IMG/VR virus record: IMGVR_UViG_3300027534_000002
Coordinates: 1-64,000 of that record
DNA length: 64,000 bases
Strand: one strand, 5' to 3'
Origin: a virus
In this document: positions 44,348 through 55,300 of the stretch, in pieces
Layout of the letters: each line of letters opens with the position of its first letter
Numbering within the stretch: position 1 is the first letter of the stretch
Notes under the pieces: generated by a model
The model's database searches: none
Seen by the model: only the letters and a program-made list of their open reading frames with translations
Told to the model about the DNA's origin: nothing
Program-made: the position numbers and the translations under genes

Positions 44348-45072
44348 AATTCTGTTGCCTCCTGAATATATTTTAGGGTGTCTGTGTAATATGACTGCGA
44401 ATATAATCGCGAAACCACCGCACGACACCTATAAGCGAATCGAATCAGGTTATTATAATTTTTCTCAACAACGCCAAACAATCCTGCGTAACATTCTTCA
44501 CAAGGCACAAAATTTTCAGGACCATCCATATTCTTGGTCTTGAAAAACAAGCTATTGTCGTCAGTCAAAAATTGCATACTGCCTCCAGAAGGGGATGATA
44601 AAATCGGCACAGAAAACATAGCGGCTTCTGCTAGATACCTACCAGAATAATTAGTACGATGATTAGAACAAATTAAATGACTATTTTGTAACAGTCCATA
44701 ATATTCCTCTGTCGGAAGCTTGCCAATATATCTAATATTAGCAATTGGCATAGTTTTTACAATATTAGGATGCGGATCGTAATTGAATTTAAATGTGACT
44801 GTATATTTTTGAGATAAGCCTGATTTTAAAATATATTTAATCAGCGCCAAAGTGTCGCTAGTGTCGTAATATTCTTCCTTTTGGAATAAAAACGTAATAT
44901 TAAAGGTGTGCTTAGAGTCGATATAAGACGAATTATAATTTTTTTGAAATACTGTGGGGTCAAAAGGTTTTATGAGCGTGAAAGAATTGGGATAGTCGGA
45001 TTCCCAATAGCTAGATGGTATGACATGAATATTTTTTTCTTTTAAATATTCTTCATATTGTACGATATCCAT
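44344..45072 (-). CDS. Glycosyltransferase family 1/4-like (C-terminal half)
   Basis: 242 residues. IRYIGKLPTEEYYGLLQNSHLI and YLAEAAMFSVPILSSPSGGS are the C-terminal GT-B signature (xGxLpxxExxxLL, E-a-x-x-x-G-x-P). N-terminal half short, so a one-domain or truncated transferase. Late box 5 nt from the ATG; part of the virion-region glycan cluster. Confidence 0.8.
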   Translation of the reverse strand: MDIVQYEEYLKEKNIHVIPSSYWESDYPNSFTLIKPFDPTVFQKNYNSSYIDSKHTFNITFLFQKEEYYDTSDTLALIKYILKSGLSQKYTVTFKFNYDPHPNIVKTMPIANIRYIGKLPTEEYYGLLQNSHLICSNHRTNYSGRYLAEAAMFSVPILSSPSGGSMQFLTDDNSLFFKTKNMDGPENFVPCEECYAGLFGVVEKNYNNLIRFAYRCRAVVSRLYSQSYYTDTLKYIQEATEL

Positions 45073-45077
45073 GATGC

Positions 45078-45083
45078 TATTTA
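45078..45083 (-). promoter_or_regulatory. Late promoter box TAAATA
   Basis: TAAATA, 5 nt, ATG (45072). Confidence 0.7.
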
Positions 45084-45130
45084 GAACAGCAGGTATACAT
45101 ATTCAAATCAAAATTCTTTTCCAATTTTAG

Positions 45131-46384
45131 TTACAATTTACCTATTATTCTTCTACACCATCCTTTTGATTTTGAATGAGGATGAACAGCCCAATATGCG
45201 GGTTTTGTGTCTGTTGAAAATTCGCGCCATATTTTACAATACCCGTCGGGATCTCTTCGCATTAATGCGATTTCATCTATATTGGCATCGCTGCGATAAA
45301 GGACGTCGTTATTTGTGCTGTGGAATGTAATCGACCAAAAATCATAATCGTCTTCGGCGAACTGACTGCAACTAATATCAATACAATGCTTAAAAATCGA
45401 TTTAAAGCTATCGAGCCATAATTTCTCACTGATATACTCAGTTGGGTCTGGTGGATTATGTTTTTCTAAAGTATGCTTCTGTACAGATCTTTTTTCAAAA
45501 AGAATACCTGCATATTTTTCATAATCTCTCAGAGTTCTTGATTTGCCAAATCCGTATACACCATCATGACCTTCTTGCGTGATGCCGTCTATACCAAACA
45601 GTTTGCGATTGGTGGCATGTGATTTAATATTCTTTTCGGCCCATTTTTTATCATCGTCCCAATGCTTTGTTCTTTCTTTTCTCGTATATTCGTGCCATAT
45701 CAATACCCGATGTGGGTGAAACAAATCATACCCGTGAGTATACGCCCTTGCTGCTATTGAAATTTCTTCTCCGTGAAAATAGTAATCGGGGTTATGTTGT
45801 ACTACCTTTGCAAATTCGCCAGACGTGAAGCAAAAATGAGCGGAGTAAAATCTTGCGGGGACTGGTTCTTTTAGTTTTTCCCAATCAGGCATCACCTCCG
45901 GCACGAAGAATACAACACCTTCTGGGGAAAATCTGTCAAATGACATTCGCCAAGGCACACGCACTCTTCCCTCAGGGTCATTGGCGGGATTAAATGATGA
46001 CGCATATGCGGTTAATAGAGGTTTTTTATATCCTCTTTTCTTTAAATCTTCTATCATTTCTATCATTTCGAAATCCCAATTCTTTTCAAACCGCATATGA
46101 GAATCAATTTGCAAAGTATATTCTTCCGAATCATAAAGTTGCTGTACTGAATTGCGCGCCCAGCACACACCCTTTGATTGTTCATATGGAATATCTATAA
46201 TTTTAAAGCGAGTATCGTTTTTATACTCACTCAAATCATCGAATTTGTCCGCAGGATGATATTGCCGTGCGATTGCAAATACTAAATTTTCAGGAAATTT
46301 TGAATTGTCGATACACGATTTAAGGGTATGGCGCAATTGAGGGTCTCTATACGACGCTATCTGAATAAAAATGCGACTAGACAT
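45131..46384 (-). CDS. GlcNAc-transferase family (Skp1 GnT-like) glycosyltransferase
   Basis: 417 residues. MSSRIFIQIASYRDPQLRHT, KGVCWARNSVQQLY, TLQIDSHMRF (DxH metal site) and YFHGEEISIAARAYTHGYDL are hallmark blocks of the family PF11397-type GlcNAc transferases. C-terminal 120 residues form an added domain. Likely glycosylates tail or capsid proteins. Confidence 0.87.
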   Translation of the reverse strand: MSSRIFIQIASYRDPQLRHTLKSCIDNSKFPENLVFAIARQYHPADKFDDLSEYKNDTRFKIIDIPYEQSKGVCWARNSVQQLYDSEEYTLQIDSHMRFEKNWDFEMIEMIEDLKKRGYKKPLLTAYASSFNPANDPEGRVRVPWRMSFDRFSPEGVVFFVPEVMPDWEKLKEPVPARFYSAHFCFTSGEFAKVVQHNPDYYFHGEEISIAARAYTHGYDLFHPHRVLIWHEYTRKERTKHWDDDKKWAEKNIKSHATNRKLFGIDGITQEGHDGVYGFGKSRTLRDYEKYAGILFEKRSVQKHTLEKHNPPDPTEYISEKLWLDSFKSIFKHCIDISCSQFAEDDYDFWSITFHSTNNDVLYRSDANIDEIALMRRDPDGYCKIWREFSTDTKPAYWAVHPHSKSKGWCRRIIGKL

Positions 46385-46442
46385 GATAGTATATTAAATT
46401 ATATTCAATATATTCTATTTCACTCTAAATTATTCTGCTGAG

Positions 46443-49058
46443 TTACACGGGCGTCGGGGTAGGTGTCGGCGACGGTGATGTAGTTACTTCTACTGATGTG
46501 TATCCGCCAGGACCAACCTCATTTACTGCGCGGACGTAAATCGTGTATACACCATAGCTTCCTACATCAATAAGTAGAGGAGGTTCAGTCTCCACTGCAT
46601 CTGTCCAAATTGTATAAGGATCAAGTGGATCACTTAGTGTGTATTGGTATATTGTGATCGGCGATCCGCCATCATATGGTACTGTGAAGTAAAGTGCAGC
46701 TAAAGTATTGCTAGTATCGTATGTTATTGACGGTATCGTCGTTGGGATTGTAGGCACAATTGGTACAATTGGTACAACTGGCGTGGCTGTTGGTGTGGCG
46801 GTTGGCGTAATCAAGACATCATTGCAATACGAGTTATATGTTGCGCTATCGATGATAGTAGTATTTCCTGTTGTCAGGGTTATGATGGTAGCGATATCTG
46901 AGCGCAATCCATATGTAACGGCGTAATATTCACCGTTATAAATAAGATACTGACCGCTGTATACAAATCCATCTGCTGCATCTACCCCGTATTTGATAGT
47001 AGAGCCGCACATTTGCATAACTAAAATTTCACCACAATCACCAAATCCAACACTAGCATTGGTTATAGTTGCTGGATATAATGTAACCGGACCGATATAA
47101 GCAATTGAATCTGTTTCTTCTCCGTATAATTGGTTTCTTGAACCTCTCAATGTTTTGCGATACCTTTTAAACTCGACTTCAATTTCAAAATAGAGATTAT
47201 TTTCTTTTAGGTATGTATCGGTCTCTGATGCAGTTTTACCCATTACAATGGATGCTAATTCGTCTAATTGATCGTTTGCAAAATTAAACCACGAATCCCC
47301 TACATACCATTCATCTAATATTTTCGAATAATTTTCAACATAGTTAAAATTCCAGCTTCTTGATTTTTGGGCATCAGCGGCAAATGTTTGTGAGCTTAAT
47401 ACATTAGCAACGGCAATATTCCAAAATGAATATCTGCGCTTACATGTTTCTACTGGCTTATTAGTATAGTTGATATTAGGACGAACATAATACTCGGCAC
47501 CTCTAACGCTGTAATCAGGCAGTGCAGATACAGAGAATAGAACAGTGGCTTGTTTTATTTTTTCGCCTGCTTGATATTCTGGTAATTCATATCCATATTG
47601 ATATACATCTATTATGGTGACATTTTCAATCAACTGGGATGTTTGAGGAACTATCGACACATAATAGTAATTTCGATTATCGAGATTGATATATACGACA
47701 GATCCTAGATATGGTTTGAGTAATGGATTCTTAGAATACAATACAGTCTTTGATGTATTAAAACACGACGGTGTTAATTTGTAAAGCAGTGTATCTTTAG
47801 GTTTTGGGATTTCTTGTGAATTACAATCTTCATAAAGATCTACAACAGTATACTCTTCTGTTATCTGCTGATTATCGTAAACTACCTTTTCAATATACCA
47901 TCTTACTCCTGGATACTCTGCAAGAGTAACAGCCTTGCCTGGGATTAAAATGCGTTTATTATCAATGACAAATAATTCTTTTCGAAGAGTTCCGTTAACA
48001 ACATCTGGGCATGGCTGATATTTCCAACAGCAATTTGTCAATTTGATTATAACGGGTGCTGCTCTATTGATTCTATATTCACACCCACATTCGCAATCTT
48101 CAGATGATGCTACTACAGTCCAGTCACCAGCAAGACCATCTATTTGCACTGTAGTATCAGATCCAGCATAAAATTGGAATTCATCATTTGTTGCTACGAT
48201 TTTTTCCTGAGTAAACGTATTGGTTAGGATATAACAAGTATCACTACAACCTTTCTTTGTTGTGAAAATAGGATTAAGATTTGTAGTGATTGCTTTATCT
48301 GCAACCGATACTTTACTTACTAAGAATCTTTGATCTGGGTATTTGTCCAGAACAACCCCAAGACCTACTAAATGGCTATAATCATTAGATGAATAAAAAG
48401 CAAGACCAGGAACTGAACAAGATGCAAATTTATAATAATAGCTAAAACCTTCTGGTTCTGGTTCACAAACCTCAATGACGGACTCTGGGCAATAAAAAGG
48501 ATTCATTGTAGGCCAGTATTCCCATTTGAGTATGGGGTATCCTGTCTTGATAAATCGACCCATTAAGAATCTTTCGTTATTGTTAACCGCATTAAATTTG
48601 GATACAAAATACGGTGCCAGGATAGGATTCGGTCTATTTGTTTCATCTGCATATTGTCTTAATGCAAATACATATAAATCATTCAAACGGCAGTCTGCAG
48701 ATTCTGCTGGAAACGTAGTTTCGAGCCATTTTGAAATAGTTGTTGCGAAGGTGGACCGGTCTGTTATTTTGATTGGGCAAAATACTGTTACAGGCTTTAC
48801 TGCGAAACATGAAGTCGATCTGGTTATCGACACCATATCGTTTAACGATTTGTATTTTTCTTTACCTGTAGATGTATCAAGCAAATATGCAGTTGTTGCT
48901 ACAATATCCTGCAGAATCGGAACAGCTTCAGATATTTTTTTTGTCTGTGTGTATATAACACCCGTTTGTTTATCTATCCACTTAAAATGATCATTGATAA
49001 GCACAATGGCCGAACCTGCGCTTTCAGTGTCTTTAATTTGTGGATACGAACATGACAT
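46443..49058 (-). CDS. Large virion (fibre/neck) protein with FnIII-like C-terminus
   Basis: 871 residues, beta-rich, many aromatic and Cys residues. The last 130 residues are an Ig/FnIII-like module (NTLAALYFTVPYDGGSPITIYQYTLSD..., VRAVNEVGPGG) flanked by Thr-Pro linkers (TPTATPTATP; SPSPTPTPTPV). Under a late box; first of the adhesin-like block. Confidence 0.8.
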   Translation of the reverse strand: MSCSYPQIKDTESAGSAIVLINDHFKWIDKQTGVIYTQTKKISEAVPILQDIVATTAYLLDTSTGKEKYKSLNDMVSITRSTSCFAVKPVTVFCPIKITDRSTFATTISKWLETTFPAESADCRLNDLYVFALRQYADETNRPNPILAPYFVSKFNAVNNNERFLMGRFIKTGYPILKWEYWPTMNPFYCPESVIEVCEPEPEGFSYYYKFASCSVPGLAFYSSNDYSHLVGLGVVLDKYPDQRFLVSKVSVADKAITTNLNPIFTTKKGCSDTCYILTNTFTQEKIVATNDEFQFYAGSDTTVQIDGLAGDWTVVASSEDCECGCEYRINRAAPVIIKLTNCCWKYQPCPDVVNGTLRKELFVIDNKRILIPGKAVTLAEYPGVRWYIEKVVYDNQQITEEYTVVDLYEDCNSQEIPKPKDTLLYKLTPSCFNTSKTVLYSKNPLLKPYLGSVVYINLDNRNYYYVSIVPQTSQLIENVTIIDVYQYGYELPEYQAGEKIKQATVLFSVSALPDYSVRGAEYYVRPNINYTNKPVETCKRRYSFWNIAVANVLSSQTFAADAQKSRSWNFNYVENYSKILDEWYVGDSWFNFANDQLDELASIVMGKTASETDTYLKENNLYFEIEVEFKRYRKTLRGSRNQLYGEETDSIAYIGPVTLYPATITNASVGFGDCGEILVMQMCGSTIKYGVDAADGFVYSGQYLIYNGEYYAVTYGLRSDIATIITLTTGNTTIIDSATYNSYCNDVLITPTATPTATPVVPIVPIVPTIPTTIPSITYDTSNTLAALYFTVPYDGGSPITIYQYTLSDPLDPYTIWTDAVETEPPLLIDVGSYGVYTIYVRAVNEVGPGGYTSVEVTTSPSPTPTPTPV

Positions 49059-49059
49059 G

Positions 49060-49860
49060 TTAGCTACTTAAAGGAGTGGTCGTAACATACTGCCAGCGAG
49101 ATCCGCTATTGTTTACAAATTTATAGTAATTTTGGTAAACGGCTGGAATGTAATTCACTATAGATGAATTCAGATTTTCAAGACCTGCAATTTGCGCTAA
49201 TAATGATACCGAGGTGCCTCCTGCTGCATCAAATCCTGTAGCTTTATTATCGCGTCTGCTTGCCACGTTATTGCGGTCATGGCCGATTACTGTTCTTGTA
49301 TTAGTTACGCAACGACCTCGAATACTGCAGCTACGATAGCTCCAGGTAACAGCAGCTCGGCACTTAGCTGTCAGGTATCTTGTATCTGGTGCGATTGTTT
49401 CTAGATCTTTATAGAACCCCAATGTAAAGACAAATATTTCTTGGCCTTTGCAATAATTCGTTACTGTATTCGAATCAATAGTAGCCGTAACAGGGAAGTT
49501 AGAATTTAACCACGATGAAATGCTGTTAATGAATGTAGTTTGATTAATGGCATTATTATCTGGTGTCAATGGGAAAATAAGAGATATTGGTCTTAACCAA
49601 CAAGCACTATATGAAGATACGGTGGTATACGCATCGTTCCAATTTGCAGAGTTTGATTTTACAACAGTTGCAACATCCGCCCATGTGCTGGAAGTCTCTT
49701 TGGCTATTGTGTATAAAGCATTCCAATATAAATCAGCCGATAGAGAAATATTGGTTAGCTTGTAATCAAGCAACGCAAAATTTTGATTAATTGTCGACAG
49801 GGTATTGCCTGCACAGATGCGCGGGTCAATTGATGTAATAGATTCGCTAAATGTCGGCAT
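49060..49860 (-). CDS. Putative virion protein (266 aa)
   Basis: Starts MPTFSESITSIDPRICAGNT, shares the phrase ISSWLNSNFP...DLYVFxLxxY with the 871-aa neighbour (ISKWLETTFP...NDLYVFALRQY), so the two contain a common domain. 1-nt spacing to the next gene. Likely a tail or fibre subunit. Confidence 0.75.
   Translation of the reverse strand: MPTFSESITSIDPRICAGNTLSTINQNFALLDYKLTNISLSADLYWNALYTIAKETSSTWADVATVVKSNSANWNDAYTTVSSYSACWLRPISLIFPLTPDNNAINQTTFINSISSWLNSNFPVTATIDSNTVTNYCKGQEIFVFTLGFYKDLETIAPDTRYLTAKCRAAVTWSYRSCSIRGRCVTNTRTVIGHDRNNVASRRDNKATGFDAAGGTSVSLLAQIAGLENLNSSIVNYIPAVYQNYYKFVNNSGSRWQYVTTTPLSS
49065..49070 (-). promoter_or_regulatory. Late promoter box TAAGTA
   Basis: TAAGTA, 6 nt, ATG (49058). 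Confidence 0.62.
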
Positions 49861-49921
49861 AAAATTATAATGGGGATTGTCGGGCGCTCGTGGATAGAGT
49901 ATTGCTAAGTCGGCTCACCAT

Positions 49922-50119
49922 CTAGTCTCTGCACCTTTCTAATAATACTGGGACTTTTATTAGAGTTGGCTCAAGATTGACTCCGAAGAGTTGTCCCTTG
50001 AATTCACCCGATATGGGCCGTGATAACCCTGCGCAGCAGCAAGTATTGTTATCGCAAAGCCGTTTAAACTTTGCTTCTACATGTCGCCATGCAGTTCGGA
50101 CTATTTCTTCAATCCCCAT
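49922..50119 (-). CDS. Small cysteine-bearing late protein (65 aa)
   Basis: MGIEEIVRTAWRHVEAKFKR, then CDNNTCCCAGLSRP with four Cys. Late box 6 nt before the ATG gives independent support. Function unknown; may be a small assembly protein. Confidence 0.6.
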   Translation of the reverse strand: MGIEEIVRTAWRHVEAKFKRLCDNNTCCCAGLSRPISGEFKGQLFGVNLEPTLIKVPVLLERCRD

Positions 50120-50125
50120 ATAACC

Positions 50126-50131
50126 TATTTA
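50126..50131 (-). promoter_or_regulatory. Late promoter box TAAATA
   Basis: TAAATA, 6 nt, ATG (50119). Confidence 0.62.
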
Positions 50132-50161
50132 CCGGGTGTCTTTATTTTATTGCCACCTATA

Positions 50162-52348
50162 TTATAAAATTAATTGGTAATATGTTTTCTCCCAAGAACC
50201 TACTGGTTTGGCGTTAGTAATCCATGTGCCTGAACTCGTTGATTGCCTATATCCATTGAAAACTTGACCGGATCCAGACGGAGGATACACCCCAGGTGCA
50301 GTAGAAGCAGGAACATATGCAATTCCTCTCGAATATCGACAAATTCGGCTGTTGTACTCCGCATAATTGCTGCCGCCACCCCCATACCCAGGGATATCAA
50401 TGCCATATTGTAAATCTCTCAAAAGATATTGAGTATAGCCTGCTAGGTTAGTTATATCGATAGTCGAAAACTGATTATTAGGATATGTACTGATAAATGC
50501 GGCATATTCAAATGAAGTACCGATTGTAACTAATGCACTATATCTAAATAGGTAAGAACCTAAATCAGAGAAAAATCCATTATTAACAGAAGATAAGTGA
50601 TTAAGGTATCCAAAAGATTGCTGGGTCATTTGTGTAGCTAAAGGCACTATCTTGGATGACAGTGGAATTAAAGCTTGTCTGTCTGTATCAGTCACACCAA
50701 AGTCCATCAATCGTTCGCTCTCCAATGAAGCAAGTCTGGTCATTGAACCTCCATCGTTTGTTGTTCCTATATGAATACCAGTGCCCATGCCCTCGAAATG
50801 GACGCTGTCCACAGACACCCCGTCACCTTGATAAATTAATATTCCAAATAATGGCCAAGTTCTTATGTATGGGAAAGATGCAGTTAGCGCTGCTGATGTG
50901 GTAGAACAATCTATTGTCCCAGTTTTAATATTACAAACTGATGTATTTTTATTAATAAAGATAGGTATCGCTCCACGACGGGTTGCTTCTTTAATCCAGA
51001 AATTCTGAATTTGCAATCCATTGATAATACCACCATCTTGTTTCGTCGCGTCGCCAGCATTACGCCAAGTGTCATACATGCCGCCGCCAATTCCCATGCC
51101 GGAAAAATACTGAATATCCACATCACGGATAATAGTATTCTCTTCGACATTATGTTTCCATGAAATTCCGCTAATTCTTTTAGTTGGATTATTAATTGTA
51201 GCCTCCGCAGCAACGATGGTCATGCCTTCTACACCACTCCAGTATCGCGCCCCGCCCCCACCAGACATCGGAGCTACCCCAGACCAGTAGCTCCCGTTTC
51301 CACCCCCAATCCAAAATAGAGAAGAAGCACAGCTGGCTGTTTCCATTTCAGTATCTAATGTGATTGGTGTGGCGAATCCTGTAGTTGTACCTACAAATGT
51401 AGTCCCAGAAAGAACTATTGATGTTAATGCCACTGCTGCTGTTGTACCGCTAACTGTATGGGTGCCGTTATACAGTGGCGAATTTGTTATGCGTGCCTGG
51501 CCGCCGCTTAAAAATTCAAATGAGCCACCGGTTGGGGTAATTAATTTAGTGCCACCAGGGACAGAACATGCAGCAGTAAAGTTGGTAGTCCCGCTGTATT
51601 TCATGAAATTACTCCAAAATCTGAATCGGGTCGTTGGTTGCCAAGTATCAGATGTCCATAATTTGGATGCGATTATTTTAGTAGCATTAGAACCAGCACC
51701 CTTAAATCGAATTGCTAATTCTGTAGCATCTAGCGGCCTTCCGACATAATAAATACCAGCAGCAAAGCTGATAGTTCTGCCGATACTAAAGGACGGATCT
51801 GATGTACGAATAGCGCAATTTATTGCAATATCATGTCTACCGTCGTGCACTGTAGACCCCTGTAGACCCCACCACTCCGGAAATATTTCACTATTTCTCA
51901 TTGTGCCTTTTATAGTACTAGCCGGCCAGTTGCTAAATATTTGCACCCGAGGGGCTACCACCTCGCCCTCGATAAACAAAATAGTTAAACCTGTTCTGAT
52001 GAACTTATATCCATTAAAAATGATAGAACATCGCGCTGGAATTGAAAGATTGCCCGGCGCGCTAAAGGAAATATCTTTGCCTAGAATTATAGTCTGAATT
52101 GATGAGTTGTTTTTAGCTGCTATGAGTTCGTCATACGTCGTAACAAATGCCTGCGACCCGCCGGCCCAAAAGCTAGAATTAGAACTAACTAACGAAAATA
52201 GAGGCAGACTATTATTTAAATTCAACAATGTAACTCGACCAAATCCATCTGCCCCTGGCTGGCCATTATCACGATAAATCAACATCTGGGCCGATGAGGA
52301 CAAAGACGCTAACGAAGATAGATCCGTAAAATTAACAATACATGCCAT
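50162..52348 (-). CDS. Tailspike-like protein, right-handed beta-helix
   Basis: 728 residues from MACIVNFTDLSS; a longer frame with a false signal-like lead is rejected because the late box lies 7 nt before this ATG. N-terminal head-binding-like 90 residues, then beta-helix rungs (IILGKDISFSAPGNLSIPA, FNGYKFIRTGLTILFIEG, FKGAGSNATKIIA, GLQIQNFWIKEATRRG). Likely binds and perhaps depolymerises a surface polysaccharide. Confidence 0.82.
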   Translation of the reverse strand: MACIVNFTDLSSLASLSSSAQMLIYRDNGQPGADGFGRVTLLNLNNSLPLFSLVSSNSSFWAGGSQAFVTTYDELIAAKNNSSIQTIILGKDISFSAPGNLSIPARCSIIFNGYKFIRTGLTILFIEGEVVAPRVQIFSNWPASTIKGTMRNSEIFPEWWGLQGSTVHDGRHDIAINCAIRTSDPSFSIGRTISFAAGIYYVGRPLDATELAIRFKGAGSNATKIIASKLWTSDTWQPTTRFRFWSNFMKYSGTTNFTAACSVPGGTKLITPTGGSFEFLSGGQARITNSPLYNGTHTVSGTTAAVALTSIVLSGTTFVGTTTGFATPITLDTEMETASCASSLFWIGGGNGSYWSGVAPMSGGGGARYWSGVEGMTIVAAEATINNPTKRISGISWKHNVEENTIIRDVDIQYFSGMGIGGGMYDTWRNAGDATKQDGGIINGLQIQNFWIKEATRRGAIPIFINKNTSVCNIKTGTIDCSTTSAALTASFPYIRTWPLFGILIYQGDGVSVDSVHFEGMGTGIHIGTTNDGGSMTRLASLESERLMDFGVTDTDRQALIPLSSKIVPLATQMTQQSFGYLNHLSSVNNGFFSDLGSYLFRYSALVTIGTSFEYAAFISTYPNNQFSTIDITNLAGYTQYLLRDLQYGIDIPGYGGGGSNYAEYNSRICRYSRGIAYVPASTAPGVYPPSGSGQVFNGYRQSTSSGTWITNAKPVGSWEKTYYQLIL

Positions 52349-52355
52349 ATAATTG

Positions 52356-52361
52356 TATTTA
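52356..52361 (-). promoter_or_regulatory. Late promoter box TAAATA
   Basis: TAAATA, 7 nt, ATG (52348); fixes the tailspike start. Confidence 0.68.
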
Positions 52362-52370
52362 CTTAATGGA

Positions 52371-55300
52371 TTAGCTTGACAAAGAATAAAGTGACAAAAT
52401 ACTAGAATTACCACCCAAGGAAAGAACAGACCCATTCGGAGAAAGTGCCATATAACCTTGATGTATTTCTGGAATGCGTGTGCCGCTAAGTGTTACCACT
52501 TCGCAACAACCACTACCAACAGATGACATCTGTTCCCATGTTCTACCACCAATACCAGGACTATCTGATCTCAATTCAATAAATGAGATTGGATTTACGA
52601 TACAATTCTTTTTAACTGGATCATAAGATCCCATCGATGCCCAAGACCAGCACCAGCTATTTTTACACATATCAGATCCAATGATTGTGTCAAGAGATAC
52701 TCTTAGTTTATCAAGATTTGCATACAGATGCTTAATTACCCGATTGATAACGTCTGTAAATACAAGCTCATTTTGTCCAATGAAACATTGGCTGAAATCG
52801 AATTGCGGTAGTTCTGCTGTCAACATCGGTTCCATATCAATAGATATATTACCAGCAAGATCGATGCTTCTCACATATTTGGAATGTATGTTTTTGGCGA
52901 GCAATTCGAAATTATCTTTGATTCTGTTAAATACGACATTATATACCCAGTCTTGAATCAAATCTTGTTCTTCGATCAAAATATCATCAGCTTTCCATAG
53001 TGCACCTTCAATATCATTTATAATGCTCTTGATTGAAACAAAATCTGTATTTTTATAGATTGATCGGGTGTCGATAATATAAACGCCTCTACCATACTGA
53101 CAGATGCTATTGAGTTGAGTTACATATGGCGTATATAAAGGCATAAAATATCCGAGATAATACCCCTGAGACGTAATCTTGGATATGTGTGTATTATATA
53201 CGATATAAATTATACCATCATCAATATTATTAGCATGTATTTTAACAGGAGTGCCTGCAAAAGGATTGGCGATGCCTGATATTGTGCTAACATATTCGCC
53301 TGTGTTATTGAATGTGTATATCTGGCCATCTGCTGTTAATACATATACATTCGCTGCAGTATCTGTAGTGATGGATACTAAATTATTCTTCATTACCCAT
53401 TCCCCGTGAGAAATGTTATAGAAGTATTGCATCTTATCATTATAAACTTTAATGACATCATTATTCTTGTCAATCACGTATATCTTGCCTAGATTATAAT
53501 GGATATCAGTCGGGGTGTTAAATCGATATGGGCGATGAGCATTGCCCAAACCACCGATTTTGTTTAAAAATGTAAACGTTCCAGTACTATATTCGATGCT
53601 GTAGACATATACGCAATGATTCGCGGTGTCTGTTATGTATATTTCTCCATCGTCATTAATAGCAATGGAGTCTAGCTTCCCTACGTAATCTTTTTCTCCG
53701 ACGAGATTAGTATCGTTTAATTTTCTCGAAAGTCGATCCAAATCATATATTTTAATACTATCCGTGATTGTATTATCTGTATTCCGATCAATTACAATTA
53801 ATCTATCATTGTATATCTTGGCATCTTGTACGTCATGAAATTCAGTAGCGTCGAATTCTGGGAAAACATTAACCCAATCTGATTCGGATACATCATTCCA
53901 ACGATGGCCTTTGCTATTCTCCGCTCCTAACCATTTATTAAACAATACTGGCAACTTGGTATCATTAAGTTTTGATTTATTGATCAAATAATCAAAATTA
54001 GCAAGCAATTTCTTGAGTGAACTATTAATATTATTAGCATTGGCAATCTCGTTTGGTGCTACATAGATTTGATCCAAACTATAAGGGAATATTAATTGTT
54101 CGTTGTATGTTCGTGCATTTTTGTCAAACGTGTCAAATGCATTAACTACATTGATAGCTCTATCATATTTCGATTCAATTGTCGTTTGAATTGATGATAG
54201 GAGCCCGTATGTATTCGCAGATACGGAGATAGAATATACACCAATGTCATTAAGGTTGTTAAACGCAAACGTTTCAGTTGATGCTGGATATACTTGTGTC
54301 TGGCCATTAAATGTTATTGATATCGAGCCCAATCCATAATCAGCACCACCACAGTTTGTATTTTTGTAATAATTTTTGATTGTCAATGCAGACCCAATAG
54401 CATAATAATCTTCATCCCAGAATAGATTGAATGTTGGTATCTTAATCGCCGTAATTGTGTCTACTCTTGTAGATGTTGTTGTTTTACCAATTTCTACAGA
54501 ATTGTACGCATTAGTTACTATTGTATCTGTAGATGTGATAGCCAAGACGGCACAGTTGTATGAGTCTGGATCTGTGATGATATTATCAGGAATTGTAATG
54601 GTGTTATTGTTAAATCCAGAGACTAAGCTATACTCAATCGGTCCATATGTTATTGATTGTTGTGTATCCAGACTACGAATGTTTACATATGAGGTAGTAG
54701 TACCCCCAACAACATATTCGCCTTTATTATTTGAAGTAAATACAGCTGCATCATATAAACTACTAATTGAATCCGAATAAAAATATACATCTGCAGGCTC
54801 TGCTGATATCACAGGCGTTGCCAAATCGATAAATTGCAATGGCTTGAAATAATCAGACGTGACGCTAGAGTTTGCTGTATAAATTACATTATTGCGATCT
54901 TGTAGTAAGTTAATTGCATTTTTAACATTGACATATGCAGTTTTATTATCATCATAATCCGCTCTCGATGTAAGAGCAGTTAATGAAGGGACTACATCTA
55001 GCTGTAGATAATACCCCTTGACAGATATAGCAGATAATGTACCCGCAGTTCCTTTGATTGTGGCTGATGCAATTGGTGAATTGGTTACATATTCCTTTTC
55101 GTTTCCAATGGTCCATGCATATGTTTTATATCGTGTTCCGAACGAGCTTAACACAAGTGTTTCTGTATGGCCATTTCCAACGGTTGTTAATTGTGTATTA
55201 ACTGTTATTGAGTTTAGAGTGTTGACTGCTGACGGTCCTTGGTTGGTAAATGTATTAACCGTCCACACCTTTGCACTGAGCTCATTGACAGATGCTTGTG

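Noticed and set aside
52349-52435. N-terminal extension of the tailspike with a signal-peptide-like lead
   Set aside because: It overlaps the end of the 2490-aa gene; the late promoter fixes the ATG at 52348.
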